Source of the DNA: Aquila chrysaetos chrysaetos
Lineage: Eukaryota > Chordata > Aves > Accipitriformes > Accipitridae
DNA length: 64,000 bases
NCBI RefSeq assembly: GCF_900496995.4
Contig: NC_044008.1
Span: 4,254,453-4,318,452, forward strand
Direction: 5' to 3'
The number at the start of each line of letters is the position of its first letter. Position 1 is the stretch's first letter. Below the pieces are notes generated by a model. It had not been told where the DNA came from. It saw nothing but the letters and a program-made list of their open reading frames with translations, and did no database searches. This document shows positions 47,831-59,300 of the stretch, in pieces. Position numbers and translations under genes: made by a program.

Positions 47831-49910
47831 CTTCCTTTAAAAATGCAGGCATTGCAAGGGCAGGAAACCAAAGGAAGATACTTGGGAGATCCTCCATAAA
47901 TAAAGTGAAGACAATTTCTGCTTATATTTAAGAAGCTTTCATTGTTATTATGAAAATAGACCCATCTGTAAATGCACTGCCTAGAAAGATTGCTGTAGTA
48001 GAAAGCAGCATAACTAGGAGGGGAACAGTCTAGTACAGTCTAGAACTTGAAATCAGATCTTTTTTAAGTAGTAGCTTTGCTTACTAGCACCATTTTTTCA
48101 GCTAACCATGGGGAAATAAACTGCATAGTACAACAGTCGAAAGCAATGCTGGAGATAAGGACTTTCTGACTAATATAGAGATAGTGCTTGTAGTATTTTG
48201 AGTTTGAAGTGACAGTGCTGTCGGCTTTGGGGTTGAAGGTTGTGCTTTGCTTTGCAGACAATGTTGCATGTTTATTTGCACCACTTTATCATGTGGTGCG
48301 AGTGGCCATAATTCTTAGAACTCTCAGCTCATCCAATTTGACATGCTTGGTACGAGCTGGAGATACACCTGCCCATTATAAGCAAAAAAGAAAATCCATT
48401 CTTGCTGCTGTCAAAAGGAAGACTCCAAATAATTATTGCAAGACTTTGGGGTGAGCTACCTGGAAAAGATGGGAAATAGGTGTGTCCAGGCTCGGACAGA
48501 TACAGAATTTTAGGGATTGTTTTGGGAAAAAAAAATTATTTCTGCAGCTAGACAATCAGAGAATCAACCAAACCAGCCCACTTTAGGCCCAAATGACATA
48601 AGTCTAAAAATACTTCTAATAGCCAAATACTTTGCAATAACACGATTACTCAGTGACCTCAGTATTAGTGGGAGCCATAGCATAGTGAAATGGTAACAAT
48701 CATGCCTGAATAGTAGATGGGGATGTTTGAAATACACTTGATGGGATGTGAGTGTAAGTTTTCTTTCTTCTGAAGTTTTTCGCTACAACTGTGTTGTCAA
48801 ACTCAGAAGAGGCTCATATTATTGTTTCCATTTTTTTCCCCCCAAATTAAGGTGTGCTTGGTAAGTAATTAGAAGTGCTGAATGCCCAAGGAGCCAAGCT
48901 GCCAGATCACTCATTTAAGAAGCTACCACAGATTTCTTAAAGAGTTAGAAATACAGTATAGAGAACTGTGATATAACATACAGAGAAAATACAGTGATGG
49001 GCATAAATACAGTCCTGTTCTCTGGCAATAGAATTCCTAAATCTGCTTCAAACTCCAGTATAGCTCCAACTAAATAAGGGTCAGCGGCAGCTCATTGTAT
49101 TTCAGGGACACATCTCCATGCTGGACTCCATCTCCCCAAAACCTCACAATTCATCTATAATGATTATTCTTCTCAGCAGCGATACAATACGAGCTTTTAA
49201 ACCTGAAAAACCCTGACGGCTCTTAACGATCATTCAAAGTCTGAGTGCAGAACTAACGTAGAGTTTTGTATTGCTGTTGCCACTGGGACTTGAAGTGGCT
49301 GTCTTTATGTGAGCTATACGGAGCATCCGACAGTGTTTGCTGTTTGGCATTAAACCATCCTGCCAAAATAAAGTTTACTTTATGTTTATTGTTGTTTGTC
49401 TCTATTCCCATGGTTTCACGCACCTTCTTTGAAAGGGTTGTTGCAGGGATCATTACAGAGACGTGCCGAACATCCCATGCAGACCATGAGATGAACGACT
49501 CCCGTCTCATTCAGCTCAGCTGGGAACTCCCCCAGAGTGGGTCTGTGATCTCCCACCACAGCAAAGTACTCAAAATTCTGGGGCTACCTCAATTATGGGG
49601 GACCCCAGCTCCCACCAGCATCACGGTCTCGCCCCGTTGCAGGACCCACAAGGCACATCAGGGACTGGATTCCCGGCATGAGGAGGGAAACAAAGCTCAG
49701 AGCGCCAATTACACTGGATGTGCACCGTGAAAACCAAAAAGAATTTGTGTTTCTTTGGGACTGAGGAAGCCGGGAGCCCAAACTTCACACCTGCGATGAA
49801 AAATCTGGTGTGCAAATTGCTGTCGTCTTTCTGCTCTCACAGAGTTCATCCCCATACCCCACTTTGCAGTGTCCGGCCCTGTCCTGCCTGCCAAAAGAAC
49901 GTGCTGTGAA
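47831..49910. other. Intergenic stretch before the minisatellite, unassigned
   Basis: No gene or clear repeat was recognised. Several short open frames around 49.27-49.9 kb on both strands overlap each other and lack any recognisable domain. Confidence 0.35.
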
Positions 49911-51002
49911 GTCTGAGGTGCAGGAATCCTGAGGTGCAGGAATCCTGAGGTACAGGCAGTCTGAGGTGTAGGAATTCTGAGGTTTAGGAATTCTGAGGTG
50001 CAGGCAGTCTGAGGTGTAGGAATTCTGAGGTTTACAAATTCTGAGGTTTAGGAATTCTGAGGTGCAGGCAGTCTGAGGTGTAGGAATTCTGAGGTTTACA
50101 AATTCTGAGGTTTAGGAATTCTGAGGTGCAGGCAGTCTGAGGTGCAGGAATACTGATGTTTACAAATTCTGAGGTTTAGGAATTCTGAGGTTTAGGAATT
50201 CTGAGGTGCAGGCAGTCTGAGGTTTAGGAATTCTGAGGTGCAGGCAGTCTGAGGTGTAGGAATACTGAGGTTTACAAATTCTGAGGTTTAGGAATTCTGA
50301 GGTTTAGGAATTCTGAGGTGCAGGCAGTCTGAGGTGTAGGAATTCTGAGGTGTAGGAATTCTGAGGTTTAGGAATTCTGAGGTGCAGGCAGTCTGAGGTG
50401 TAGGAATTCTGAGGTTTAGAAATTCTGAGGTTTAGGAATTCTGAGGTTTAGGAATTCTGAGGTGCAGGCAGTCTGAGGTGTAGGAATTCTGAGGTTTAGG
50501 AATTCTGAGGTTTGGGAATTCTGAGGTGCAGGCAGTCTGAGGTGCAGGCAGTCTGAGGTGTAGGAATACTGAGGTTTAGAAATTCTGAGGTTTAGGAATT
50601 CTGAGGTTTGGGAATTCTGAGGTGCAGGCAGTCTGAGGTGTAGGAATACTGAGGTGTAGGAAGTCTGGGGTGCAGGCAGTCTGAGGTTTACAAATTCTGA
50701 AGTTTAGGAATTCTGAGGTGCAGGCAGTCTGAGGTGCAGGAATACTGGGGTTTACAAATAATTCTGAGGTGCAGGCAGTCTGAGGTGCAGGAATACTGAG
50801 GTTTACAAATAATTCTGAGGTGCAGGCAGTCTGAGGTGCAGGAATACTGAGGTTTACAAATAATTCTGAGGTGCAGGCAGTCTGAGGTGCAGGAATACTG
50901 GGGTTTACAAATAATTCTGAGGTGCAGGCAGTCTGAGGTGCAGGAATACTGGGGTTTACAAATAATTCTGAGGTGCAGGCAGTCTGAGGTGCAGGCAGGC
51001 AG
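49911..51002. repeat. Minisatellite, 16-bp monomers passing into a 51-bp higher-order repeat
   Basis: Nearly 1.1 kb is built from variants of a 16-bp unit, chiefly GGAATTCTGAGGTTTA and GGCAGTCTGAGGTGTA, all sharing CTGAGGT. At the right end five copies of a 51-bp unit (three monomers plus an inserted ATA) start at 50755, 50806, 50857, 50908 and 50959. Because 51 is a multiple of three and few stops occur, several frames stay open on both strands, notably on the minus strand with 17-residue repeats. I regard these as by-products. The array ends about 180 bp before the RBM17 CpG island. Confidence 0.95.
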
Positions 51003-51319
51003 GGCCCTGGCCTGCCGCACCGGGCAGGTAAAAGGCGGCTCAGCTGCGGGTCTGGCACCTTCATTAGGGCTGCAAGTGCAGGGGGAGGTCAGGAATCCGA
51101 ACGCTTCCTCCCTTCCCTCCTTTTCGGGATCAGAACACCCTTCCCCAGCCCGTAGCTCCCGTAGGACTGGGGGCTCCCTCCCAGTGCCATACTGGTTCGC
51201 ACTGGGCGGACCTCGGGGCGGGGCGGGGCGGGGCGGGAAGAAGGGGTGTTGCGCCCGCCGCCCGCCGCCAGGGGGCGGTACAATGGCGGCGCTGCCGCAG
51301 CGCGCTCGGCGCCCATTGG

Positions 51320-51435
51320 CCGAGCGAGGCGTGTGCCACCGGGCGGGCGGTTGTGCGCAGGCGCGGCCGCCGTGCAGGGCGGCCCTTCCCGGCTGCCTTA
51401 GCGGCCGGCTCATGGCGGCGGCGGCGCGGTGACGG
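51320..51435 (+). other. RBM17: RBM17 exon 1, 5' UTR (5' boundary approximate)
   Basis: The donor GACGG|GTGAGC at 51436 is a good splice site inside the CpG island and is the most likely partner of the acceptor at 53203. The start site was not determined; the left coordinate is only a guess from the CCAAT and GC boxes. Confidence 0.5.
51412..51432 (+). other. Possible upstream ORF in RBM17 5' UTR
   Basis: ATG GCG GCG GCG GCG CGG TGA gives MAAAAR and stops 3 bases before the exon 1 donor. It is real as sequence. Whether it is transcribed depends on the start site, and whether it is translated is unknown. Confidence 0.35.
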
Positions 51436-53203
51436 GTGAGCGGCGGGCGGTGGGCCCCGGCCGGCCGCGTCTGCCCGGGTTTGCCCGGGGGGACCGCACC
51501 GGGCTCCGGGGGGGTGTGGGGAGGCAGGGCGGAGCTGGAGGCGGGCGGCTGTCCCCCCTCAGCGGCCTCGGTCGTGCGGCTGCTCCCCTCGGAAGGGGCT
51601 AGGCCCGTGTGGAGAGTGGGGGGGGGGCGGTCAGGGCCCCTCAGCCCCCGCTGCGCGGCCTGTCTGCATCCCGGGCCTTGGCCCCCTCCGTCCGCCCGGG
51701 GGACGGATATAACAGCCCGCTTTTTCTGTCGGCGTGGTTACAGGTCCTCTGCTTTGCTCTCTTGTGCTCCCCCCGCCCCGGCTGTGGTGCACCCCCTCCC
51801 TTCCAGGCGCTGAGGCAGAAAGTCCCTTTCCCGCCATGGCAGCACCCTCCCCATATCCATACGCGTAGCCTGACCTACCCCAAGTGCATCATATCTGCCC
51901 CAGAACAGCTGCGCTCCTGCTGCGTAAACTTCACTCCCCTGTGGCAGGTGGGAATTCTTGTAGCGCCTTGTCCTCGTCCTGTTCCCATAGGTGTTACGGT
52001 GTTCCCCTATACGTTTCATTCCCTGTACCCGTATGTGTAATAATCTCCAATGAATGCAACTTCCTCCATTTTCTTGCAGTGAACTCTGTTCTGCCGAGCC
52101 CTGGTTGTTTCATATATTTCACTGCAGGGTTAAATTGTTGTTTTTTTAAAAATTTTTTTTGGTGAGCTTGCCGCCTTCTGGAGTGGTAATATAGTTGCTG
52201 TCTGCTGCATCTGAGACTTTTTCCACAGGTTTTAATGCATATAAGTTATATCTATAGCAACAGTAATCTGCTATGTGTCAGGCCGGTTCCCTCAGATATA
52301 AGTATCTGTCAAATCTGTGGGATCAAGATCTTGCTGATGAGTCTATAAGCTTTTGCTGCAGACCGTTAATCAGTCATGTTTGATCCTGCAGAAAATTAAG
52401 AAGTTAAAGTTTTGGGGTGAAGATACTGTAATCCAGGCCTATCAGACGCTAAACAGTGAGCTTACAGGTTGTTCCACAGGTGATAGGCCTCTCATTACAT
52501 TCAAATTTTCTCTTGTTCCGTTCATGTCAGATGCGTATCAGACAATGTGATGCATTTCATGTCATTTTATTGATGTTACCTAGCTAATTTTATATATGTG
52601 TGTGTGTGTTGTATGTGTATGCATGTAAAAGCTCTATGTATTTGAGAGGCTTTAACTGTCATGGAAATAGTTAATAATACTCTGGCGGGTATATTTAGTA
52701 TAAGAAAGGTATTCCTTTACAGTGATGCAAGAAATAGTGAAATTTAAGAAGATGATTGGAATGTTGATATGTTTGTGTGGATAGTTTTTAAGGTCAGCAG
52801 AGACAATAATTCCTTTGTGTTTAATTCAGAAGTCTTGAGGCTTGTGTGATACATAATGTTGAATTTCTTTGTGAACCTCAAAATACCAGTGTGGACTATA
52901 GCGTAACTTCTTCAAAGCCTGAAATGATTGGTATCTAATGCTACAAATGTAATTTTAGGAAGTTTCCAACACCTGTTAACACTTGAATAGTACTCATGAC
53001 CTTTAAAACAGTTACTTTTTTACAGCCTTACTGTAGTCACGTGTATCTGCTACTAGCCAGAAAAATGTTACTACTTCGAATTTTCTCTGGCTTTGGAAAA
53101 GAGATATATAAAAATAAGGTGTACAAACATATACAGACTAGTCGCAAATAAGCCCTGGACATCGGTTGGTTATGTCATCTGAATTTTTTCTTTTGTCTTT
53201 TAG
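51436..53203 (+). other. RBM17: RBM17 intron 1
   Basis: The 5' half continues the CpG island. The 3' half is AT-rich, with a TA/GT microsatellite near 52591-52622. No other gene is seen. Confidence 0.7.
52591..52622. repeat. TA/GT microsatellite
   Basis: A short TATATATGTGTGTGTGTGTTG run inside RBM17 intron 1. Confidence 0.85.
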
Positions 53204-53221
53204 TTTTAAATTGAAGAGAAA

Positions 53222-53344
53222 ATGTCACTTTACGATGACTTGGGAGTTGAGACCAGCGATTCTAAAACAGAAGGCTGGTCCAAAAATTTCAAACTACTAC
53301 AGTCTCAACTGCAGGTGAAGAAAGCAGCTCTCACACAAGCAAAG
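53222..53344 (+). CDS. RBM17: RBM17 first coding exon
   Basis: The exon begins at the acceptor TCTTTTAG (53203) with 18 nt of 5' UTR, then ATG and 41 codons ending ALTQAK, donor AAAG|GTATAG, phase 0. It carries the conserved [18 protein letters not shown] helix. Confidence 0.95.
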
Positions 53345-56300
53345 GTATAGTCCCTTTGTATTTTTGCTTTCTATTATTCGAAGTTCTTTTGTGCTCAGAG
53401 CATTGAGGAAAGTTTGTGACCTTAGAATACCAATGTGGGGTAATTTTGCTGAGATTTGTCTGAGTTTATAGCAAGGAGCGTAGCAAAATTGAGGGGGGGG
53501 GAAAGCGAGACGCATGTTTCTTGAAGTCTGTTAGAGGGAGTCTTGCAAAATTAAAATTGAATGAAGAACTGATGCGTGTGCTGCAAACCTCAGACCTTTA
53601 ACTAGCAGAACCAAAAGCTGATCTTCAAATCTAACTTTAAAGATAATGAGATTAAGCTCTTTTTTTTAAGTAATTAAGCATCATACTGTGATAGGTAGTT
53701 GACAGTACTGGCTGTTGGTCATTCTTGGCATTTTGTATCGGTTGTTATTTACATGTTTGCATCATTTTATGCTTGCTATTCGAAAGGCTTTCGGTGCTAA
53801 AGTGCAAATCATTGTGCACTAGAAATTTTTGCAGAAAGTTATTTCCGGTGTACGTGAAAGGGAGGAGTGCAAGCTAATTCCTTGAGCTTAAACTGTGATG
53901 GAGCCATTTTTTCTTTTTATTGCTACAGTATTTCACCCTTTTTTTTTAAGCAGTGTTGATATTTTGGTTCAGGCAGGACACGTGTTCTTTGTGGTGTGTA
54001 GGTTCTAGAGTGAGATTACTTAATTTAAAAAGTAGCGGGATAGATACCGAACACTTAAGTAGGCACAGCGGGTTTTTTTCCACTGGAATTACTCCTGAGT
54101 TATGCTTCTAAAATTGAGGGCAGGATTTAGTTGATATTTGGAACAACCTGCATGAATGAAATCTAAATGGCTACCGTATTAGATATATTCTTTGTCTATG
54201 TAACTGATATGCAGTGTGTGCACAGAGTAACGGAAGAATAGAATAGGATTAGAAAATTCGGAGCTCAGAATAGATTAGAACATTTTATCAGATCATAAAA
54301 TATGAAGAACAGTAGATCTTTGGAATAAGACTGAGTGCCTTCTTAAAAAAACCCACTTGGTTCAAACTCGTCTGAATTTTTAATGTGTGTTTCTGGTCCT
54401 AGTCCAAACCGTGGACCATTCACCTACCACTATATGTTCTAGTACATGCACAAGCAAAATCTGATCTCACTTGTTTAAAAAGAGGAAGGTATGCACTGGT
54501 TTCACTGAAGCGTTCTTTGAAATATTGCGTCAGTCTGTATTTGTGTAGCAGCTCTTTAACCGTAGTTGGCAAGCATCTGTCTCAGAACCGAGTGGCCTTT
54601 GCCACCCCTGAAACATAACATAAACTTAGTTATCCATGTCCGGGTTTATTAGAAATGTTGAGAATTACTGTATGTTGATAAACTGGAGAGAAATGATATA
54701 TTGAGCTTTGCACAGTGAAGAATTTGAGACTGTGGTTTTCATCCTTTTTTAAAAAAAATTGTAAATACCAGCTGCAAGTATGTAAAGAAAGCTGCTTTTT
54801 AGAAAACTGTTTTGTTGTCTTTTTAGACATTTTGTGTTTTGGTGATTTTTTCAGAGTCAGAGAACAAAACAAACAACAGTCCTTGCTCCAGTGATTGACC
54901 TGAAACGAGGTAGCTCTTCTGATGAGAGACAGATTGTGGACACACCACCTCATGTAGCAGCTGGGTTAAAGGTAAGACCAAGGCAGCTAAGAAGGCCAGC
55001 TGTTAACAAATGTTTTAAAATCGGAATTCTTTGACTGCAGTCTGTATTTTTATTTTTTCATCATCTTTCCTAGTGGTGAAAGAAGTGATCATTTTCTGAA
55101 ATTCATTTTCTCTGCTCGGAGGTTCTTTAATTAACGAACATTTCAACTTTATACAGACTTCCATGTGACACAACATGGAATTACCAAGGTTGATGTGCAG
55201 TTAAAATAAAACAGTGTTCCTAGCGTATTTCTCCTGGACAGTTGCAAAGTACTTTGCAAGACAGCAATTTGGTCGGGTAAATAATGAATGTAATTGTAAT
55301 TGCACCAGTGTTGGAACTGGACCTGTATAACAATCAACTTAAAAATAAAAGGAAAGCCTTGTAACCTTTTAAAATTGATTTCTCCTGGTAAGGAATCAAA
55401 AGAAACTTTCTGCCTGAAACTTTTTCAAAGGTGATGGTTCTGAAATAGTTCTTTCAGATGAGAAAAGAACAGTATGTACACATCTGAGAGGCACATGATG
55501 AAAAAGACTGATGAGATTGTGTGGGAGGACCCCTTGCAGATGCAAGACACCATAATACTTCTAATAATGAATTAACGGGTTTTGAAAAATTCTTGTCCAC
55601 GTTGATTTGCTGCTGTGTTGTTTTTGTCAGGGGGAGTGGGTGGGGGTGATTCTTTTTTCATGGAAAAATTTGAGACAGTGAGAGAGTGGGTGAAATGTTA
55701 GTTTTTAAGTAAAGTGAAGATTTCTTTAGTATTGGTCGGATTAGGATATTACCTGCCATCACCTGTCAGGAGTTGAGTTTTGTGTTGTTGGGAGTAAGAA
55801 GGAAGCATTAAACTCTTAGTGTCCAACTGGATGTTGTTTTCAGATCTCAACTGAAAAAATTCCTTTTTCTTTTTTGAGGATCCTGTACCTAGTGGTTTTT
55901 CTGCGGGAGATGTGTTGATTCCTTTGGCGGATGAGTATGATCCCATGTTCCCAAATGACTATGAAAAAGTAGTAAAACGTCAAAGAGAGGAACGACAGAG
56001 GCAGCGTGAGCTGGAGAGGCAAAAAGAGATTGAAGAAAGAGAAAAGTAAGGCTTTTGTTTAAACTCATGATATTGACGACTATATAAAGAATAGACACAT
56101 TGGTTTGTTTAGTTTTATCCCTCTAAACAGTTTCAGGGAAATTCTTAAAGGTTTTGTGAAGAATACTGTATCCTTGTAGATACAAGCGCAGTGTTTTAAT
56201 TAATAGGTTTTAATGCTCTTGCAAAAATCACCTAACAGTGCAAAAAATTGTAAGATTTATCATGTTTACAGCCTCTTTGACTGAAAGATGCGTCAAGTTT

Positions 56301-59300
56301 TTCTATATTACTTCATTTCAAGTAGTAGCAGCAGTAGTTGAGTACTTCATGCATTATCAGACTTTGACCTTGCAGGTATTATAGAGTACTTGTTGTCACT
56401 ATAACCCAACTACAGAAATACCTTTCAACACTCAAAGATAAACCATCCTTTCTGCTTTTAAATACTCCAAACTGATACATGAATGTGTTTCAATTTTAAA
56501 GATGTAGCTAGCACAGCCTTTGAGAGGCATAATTATGTTTTCTTTTTCAATGTTCTGCATTCGGTTGAAGTGAGTTAATTGTGTATTTATTACTCTCTTG
56601 TCTCTGAACAAAAGAAAATATTACTTATTTTTTATTACCTTAATGCCCTTTCCCTCGAATAAGGAATCTCTCTAATCATATTAAAGAAGTTGAATGCAGA
56701 TTCAATGTCCTATTGAAATAGGTGGTAAAACACCAGCCAGCCAGGCAGTAAGATTAAATTTGCTTATTTTAAGTGAAATTAATAGCCAACTTCATCATGG
56801 TATGAATCATCTAAAGTCTGTGGAATTACAAGAGGGGTATTCTAGTGCTCTGTTTAGATTGTGGAAATTAATTGATATGTCTAGTCATCCGGACTTCTGT
56901 GTCTTCTCTCGCTTATATCTTCATTGTGCTGGTGGAGGAGGAATGCCTGAGGCTCTGTCATACTTTAACTAGCATGCAAGATCTCAAATCTGAGCTGTCA
57001 TTTCCACAGCTTCAGCGTTGATTGCTATTTAGTTGTGCTTGTAACTTGTATGTGGGCCAAGAGGGTAGTCTTTATCTATAAAATTAGAGAGAGGAAGTGA
57101 AAAATATGTAATACATTCTGTTTTGAAATTGGGGAAACAATCTCAGCCAAACCTGGATCAGATGTATGCTTTGTGATAACCTGGGTGTTTGAATAGAGTA
57201 TACATTTGTTTTAAATTCACAGTGTAGGGATTCAGAAATTTTGTCTGGTTCCATAGAGTGTTGTTTTTAGCATCTTGTGGCACAGTTTTGATGGCTGTGC
57301 TGGGAATGAGATCTGATTTATGTCCCAAGGTGTGCTCTTTAAGTTTTTGGGGAAAAATACTTTTTGTTTTTCTAAAGTATTAGAATGAGTAATTTTGTGA
57401 TCACAATAAATAACAGTTGAAGTGCAAACAGTTCTTGAAGCATTTCTCAGCTAAATGTTAAAAGTTTTGATAGACTTGCCTGCATCTTATTTTAGTTGCC
57501 AAGCTAGCTTCTCAATAATCTGATGATTTAAGCGTGATGATTTTTTTTAAATTGACCAAGTCAAGGATATTACTCTGTATAGCCTGTGATGGTGAATTTA
57601 AAAGGGATTCTGTTCAAAGCAGGGTGATTAATGTCTCTGTTACCTTCCCGTCGATTCTATCCAATACCTCTTCCATTGTAGTTATTCAGTCACTGTAGTC
57701 AGTTTGGACTAGATATATTCACATGCTTCCTCATTTCCATACATTCTCCTTGGCTGACTTGCAAGTGGAAAATGATCTTGCTTTGGATCATCTTATATTT
57801 TACAAAAAATACTCTATGAGGATAAAAGCAAAGAAACAGAAAGTAAAGGTGTTTACTTACACCTTCATGGAAAACATTATAAAGTGCCAATTAGAGTGTA
57901 GCAGTATAAGTCACACTGCAAAGGTGATATCGCAAATTAAAGCAAAGTGTTAACTTTGATGGTTTCTTATCCTAACTTACTGTGTCTCCTAGAAGACGTA
58001 AAGACAGACATGAAGCCAGTGGGTTTTCAAGAAGACCAGATCCAGATTCTGATGAAGATGAAGATTATGAAAGGGAGAGACGAAAAAGAAGTAAGGGAGC
58101 TTTTTATTTTCTTTGATGGGGAAAGAGAAGAAAAAGGGGGGGGAATTTACAATCCTGTTCCCATTTCATGGATTCTGTATTTCTGTGTTCTCAGCGGAGA
58201 AGTGTACTATTATTTCCGAGCCTTTAGAATAAACCTAGCATTTTATTACATCATAACTGTTGTAATGCAGAAAACTTCTTTCTGCAGAGGGAGATGGCAG
58301 CTACATTATTTGTGGAAGGACCTCTTTTTACATTAGTTTGTAGATACCTGTTTTAAGCTTCTGCGTGATGTAAGTTCCGGGAAAAGGCTGAGGCATGAGA
58401 TAAAATCAGGCTATGAGAATCACTGTTGAGTTTTCACTATAAAAGCTTACCATTCCTACATTTGTTATTTGAATGCCCTTAGAACTAGTTAGCAAAATGT
58501 GCATTTGGGTGACAAGATATGTCTTTGCATAAAGAAAACTAAACTTTATTCTCTTTCAGCAACAATGTTACAGTAAATAATTGGGGTTGGTTTTTATTTT
58601 AGAAAAGAAAATTTCTGACGGGACATTTGAAATATTTGCTCTGCCTTGGAAGTTTGGGACTACATTAGAATACTGCCTATTAAAATACGGAAGGGGCTTT
58701 GTACTTTACTCTCATGAAAGTGTAGTTAATCCTGAACAGACTGTCTTCTTCATTTGACTTAATCGAGCAGTTTTAGAACTGAAGATTTGTTTCACTGCAG
58801 TCTTTAATTTTGAAATCCTATGAAACATGTTTGATAGACGCCATATGTAGTACATCACTGCAGTTCGCTGTTGTCTCCCTTGATGTGCCTTTCATTCATT
58901 TCTAGTTTACCACTATTGAAACTTCTCAGACTGCTCTCTTGCTACTTTTCTGTTGATAGTGATATATGTTAAGAACTGGCTTGTAAGGAGCCAACAGCTG
59001 TATTAAGATTCAGTGAAGCTATTCCGAGCAGCAGAACCTAATCATATGAATGTGTTGTCTTCCATTTTGCTCATAGGTATGGGAGGAGCTGCCATTGCAC
59101 CACCCACTTCTCTTGTTGAGAAGGACAAAGAACGTAAGTAAACCAAAATCCTGTTCTCTAAAACCTAGCAGTGGTGTTTTATTTCTCACTCAACCTTCTC
59201 TTCAGTTAAGTCACCATGCTGCTCTTCCCGTAAGATTCTTTTTGGCAGAAGAACTTGTACTAGTTCTTTGCTGATGATGGGGAAGCTGTGGGGAACCTGC

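Larger units (their letters stand above)
51180..51720 (+). promoter_or_regulatory. RBM17: RBM17 CpG-island promoter
   Basis: This is a dense GC- and CpG-rich block, unlike all other sequence in the window. Four GGGGC units (51215-51237) form overlapping Sp1-type GC boxes. An inverted CCAAT box (ATTGG, 51315-51319) lies in the gap of an 8-bp inverted repeat. Two ATGGCGGC motifs (51293 and 51412) resemble YY1 sites common at housekeeping starts. There is no TATA box. The layout fits constitutive expression of a general splicing factor. Confidence 0.85.

Noticed and set aside
49911-51002. CRISPR-like or satellite-centromere interpretation of the repeat array
   Set aside because: There are no unique spacers, the units are contiguous, and the array is only about 1 kb. 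A minisatellite explains it fully.
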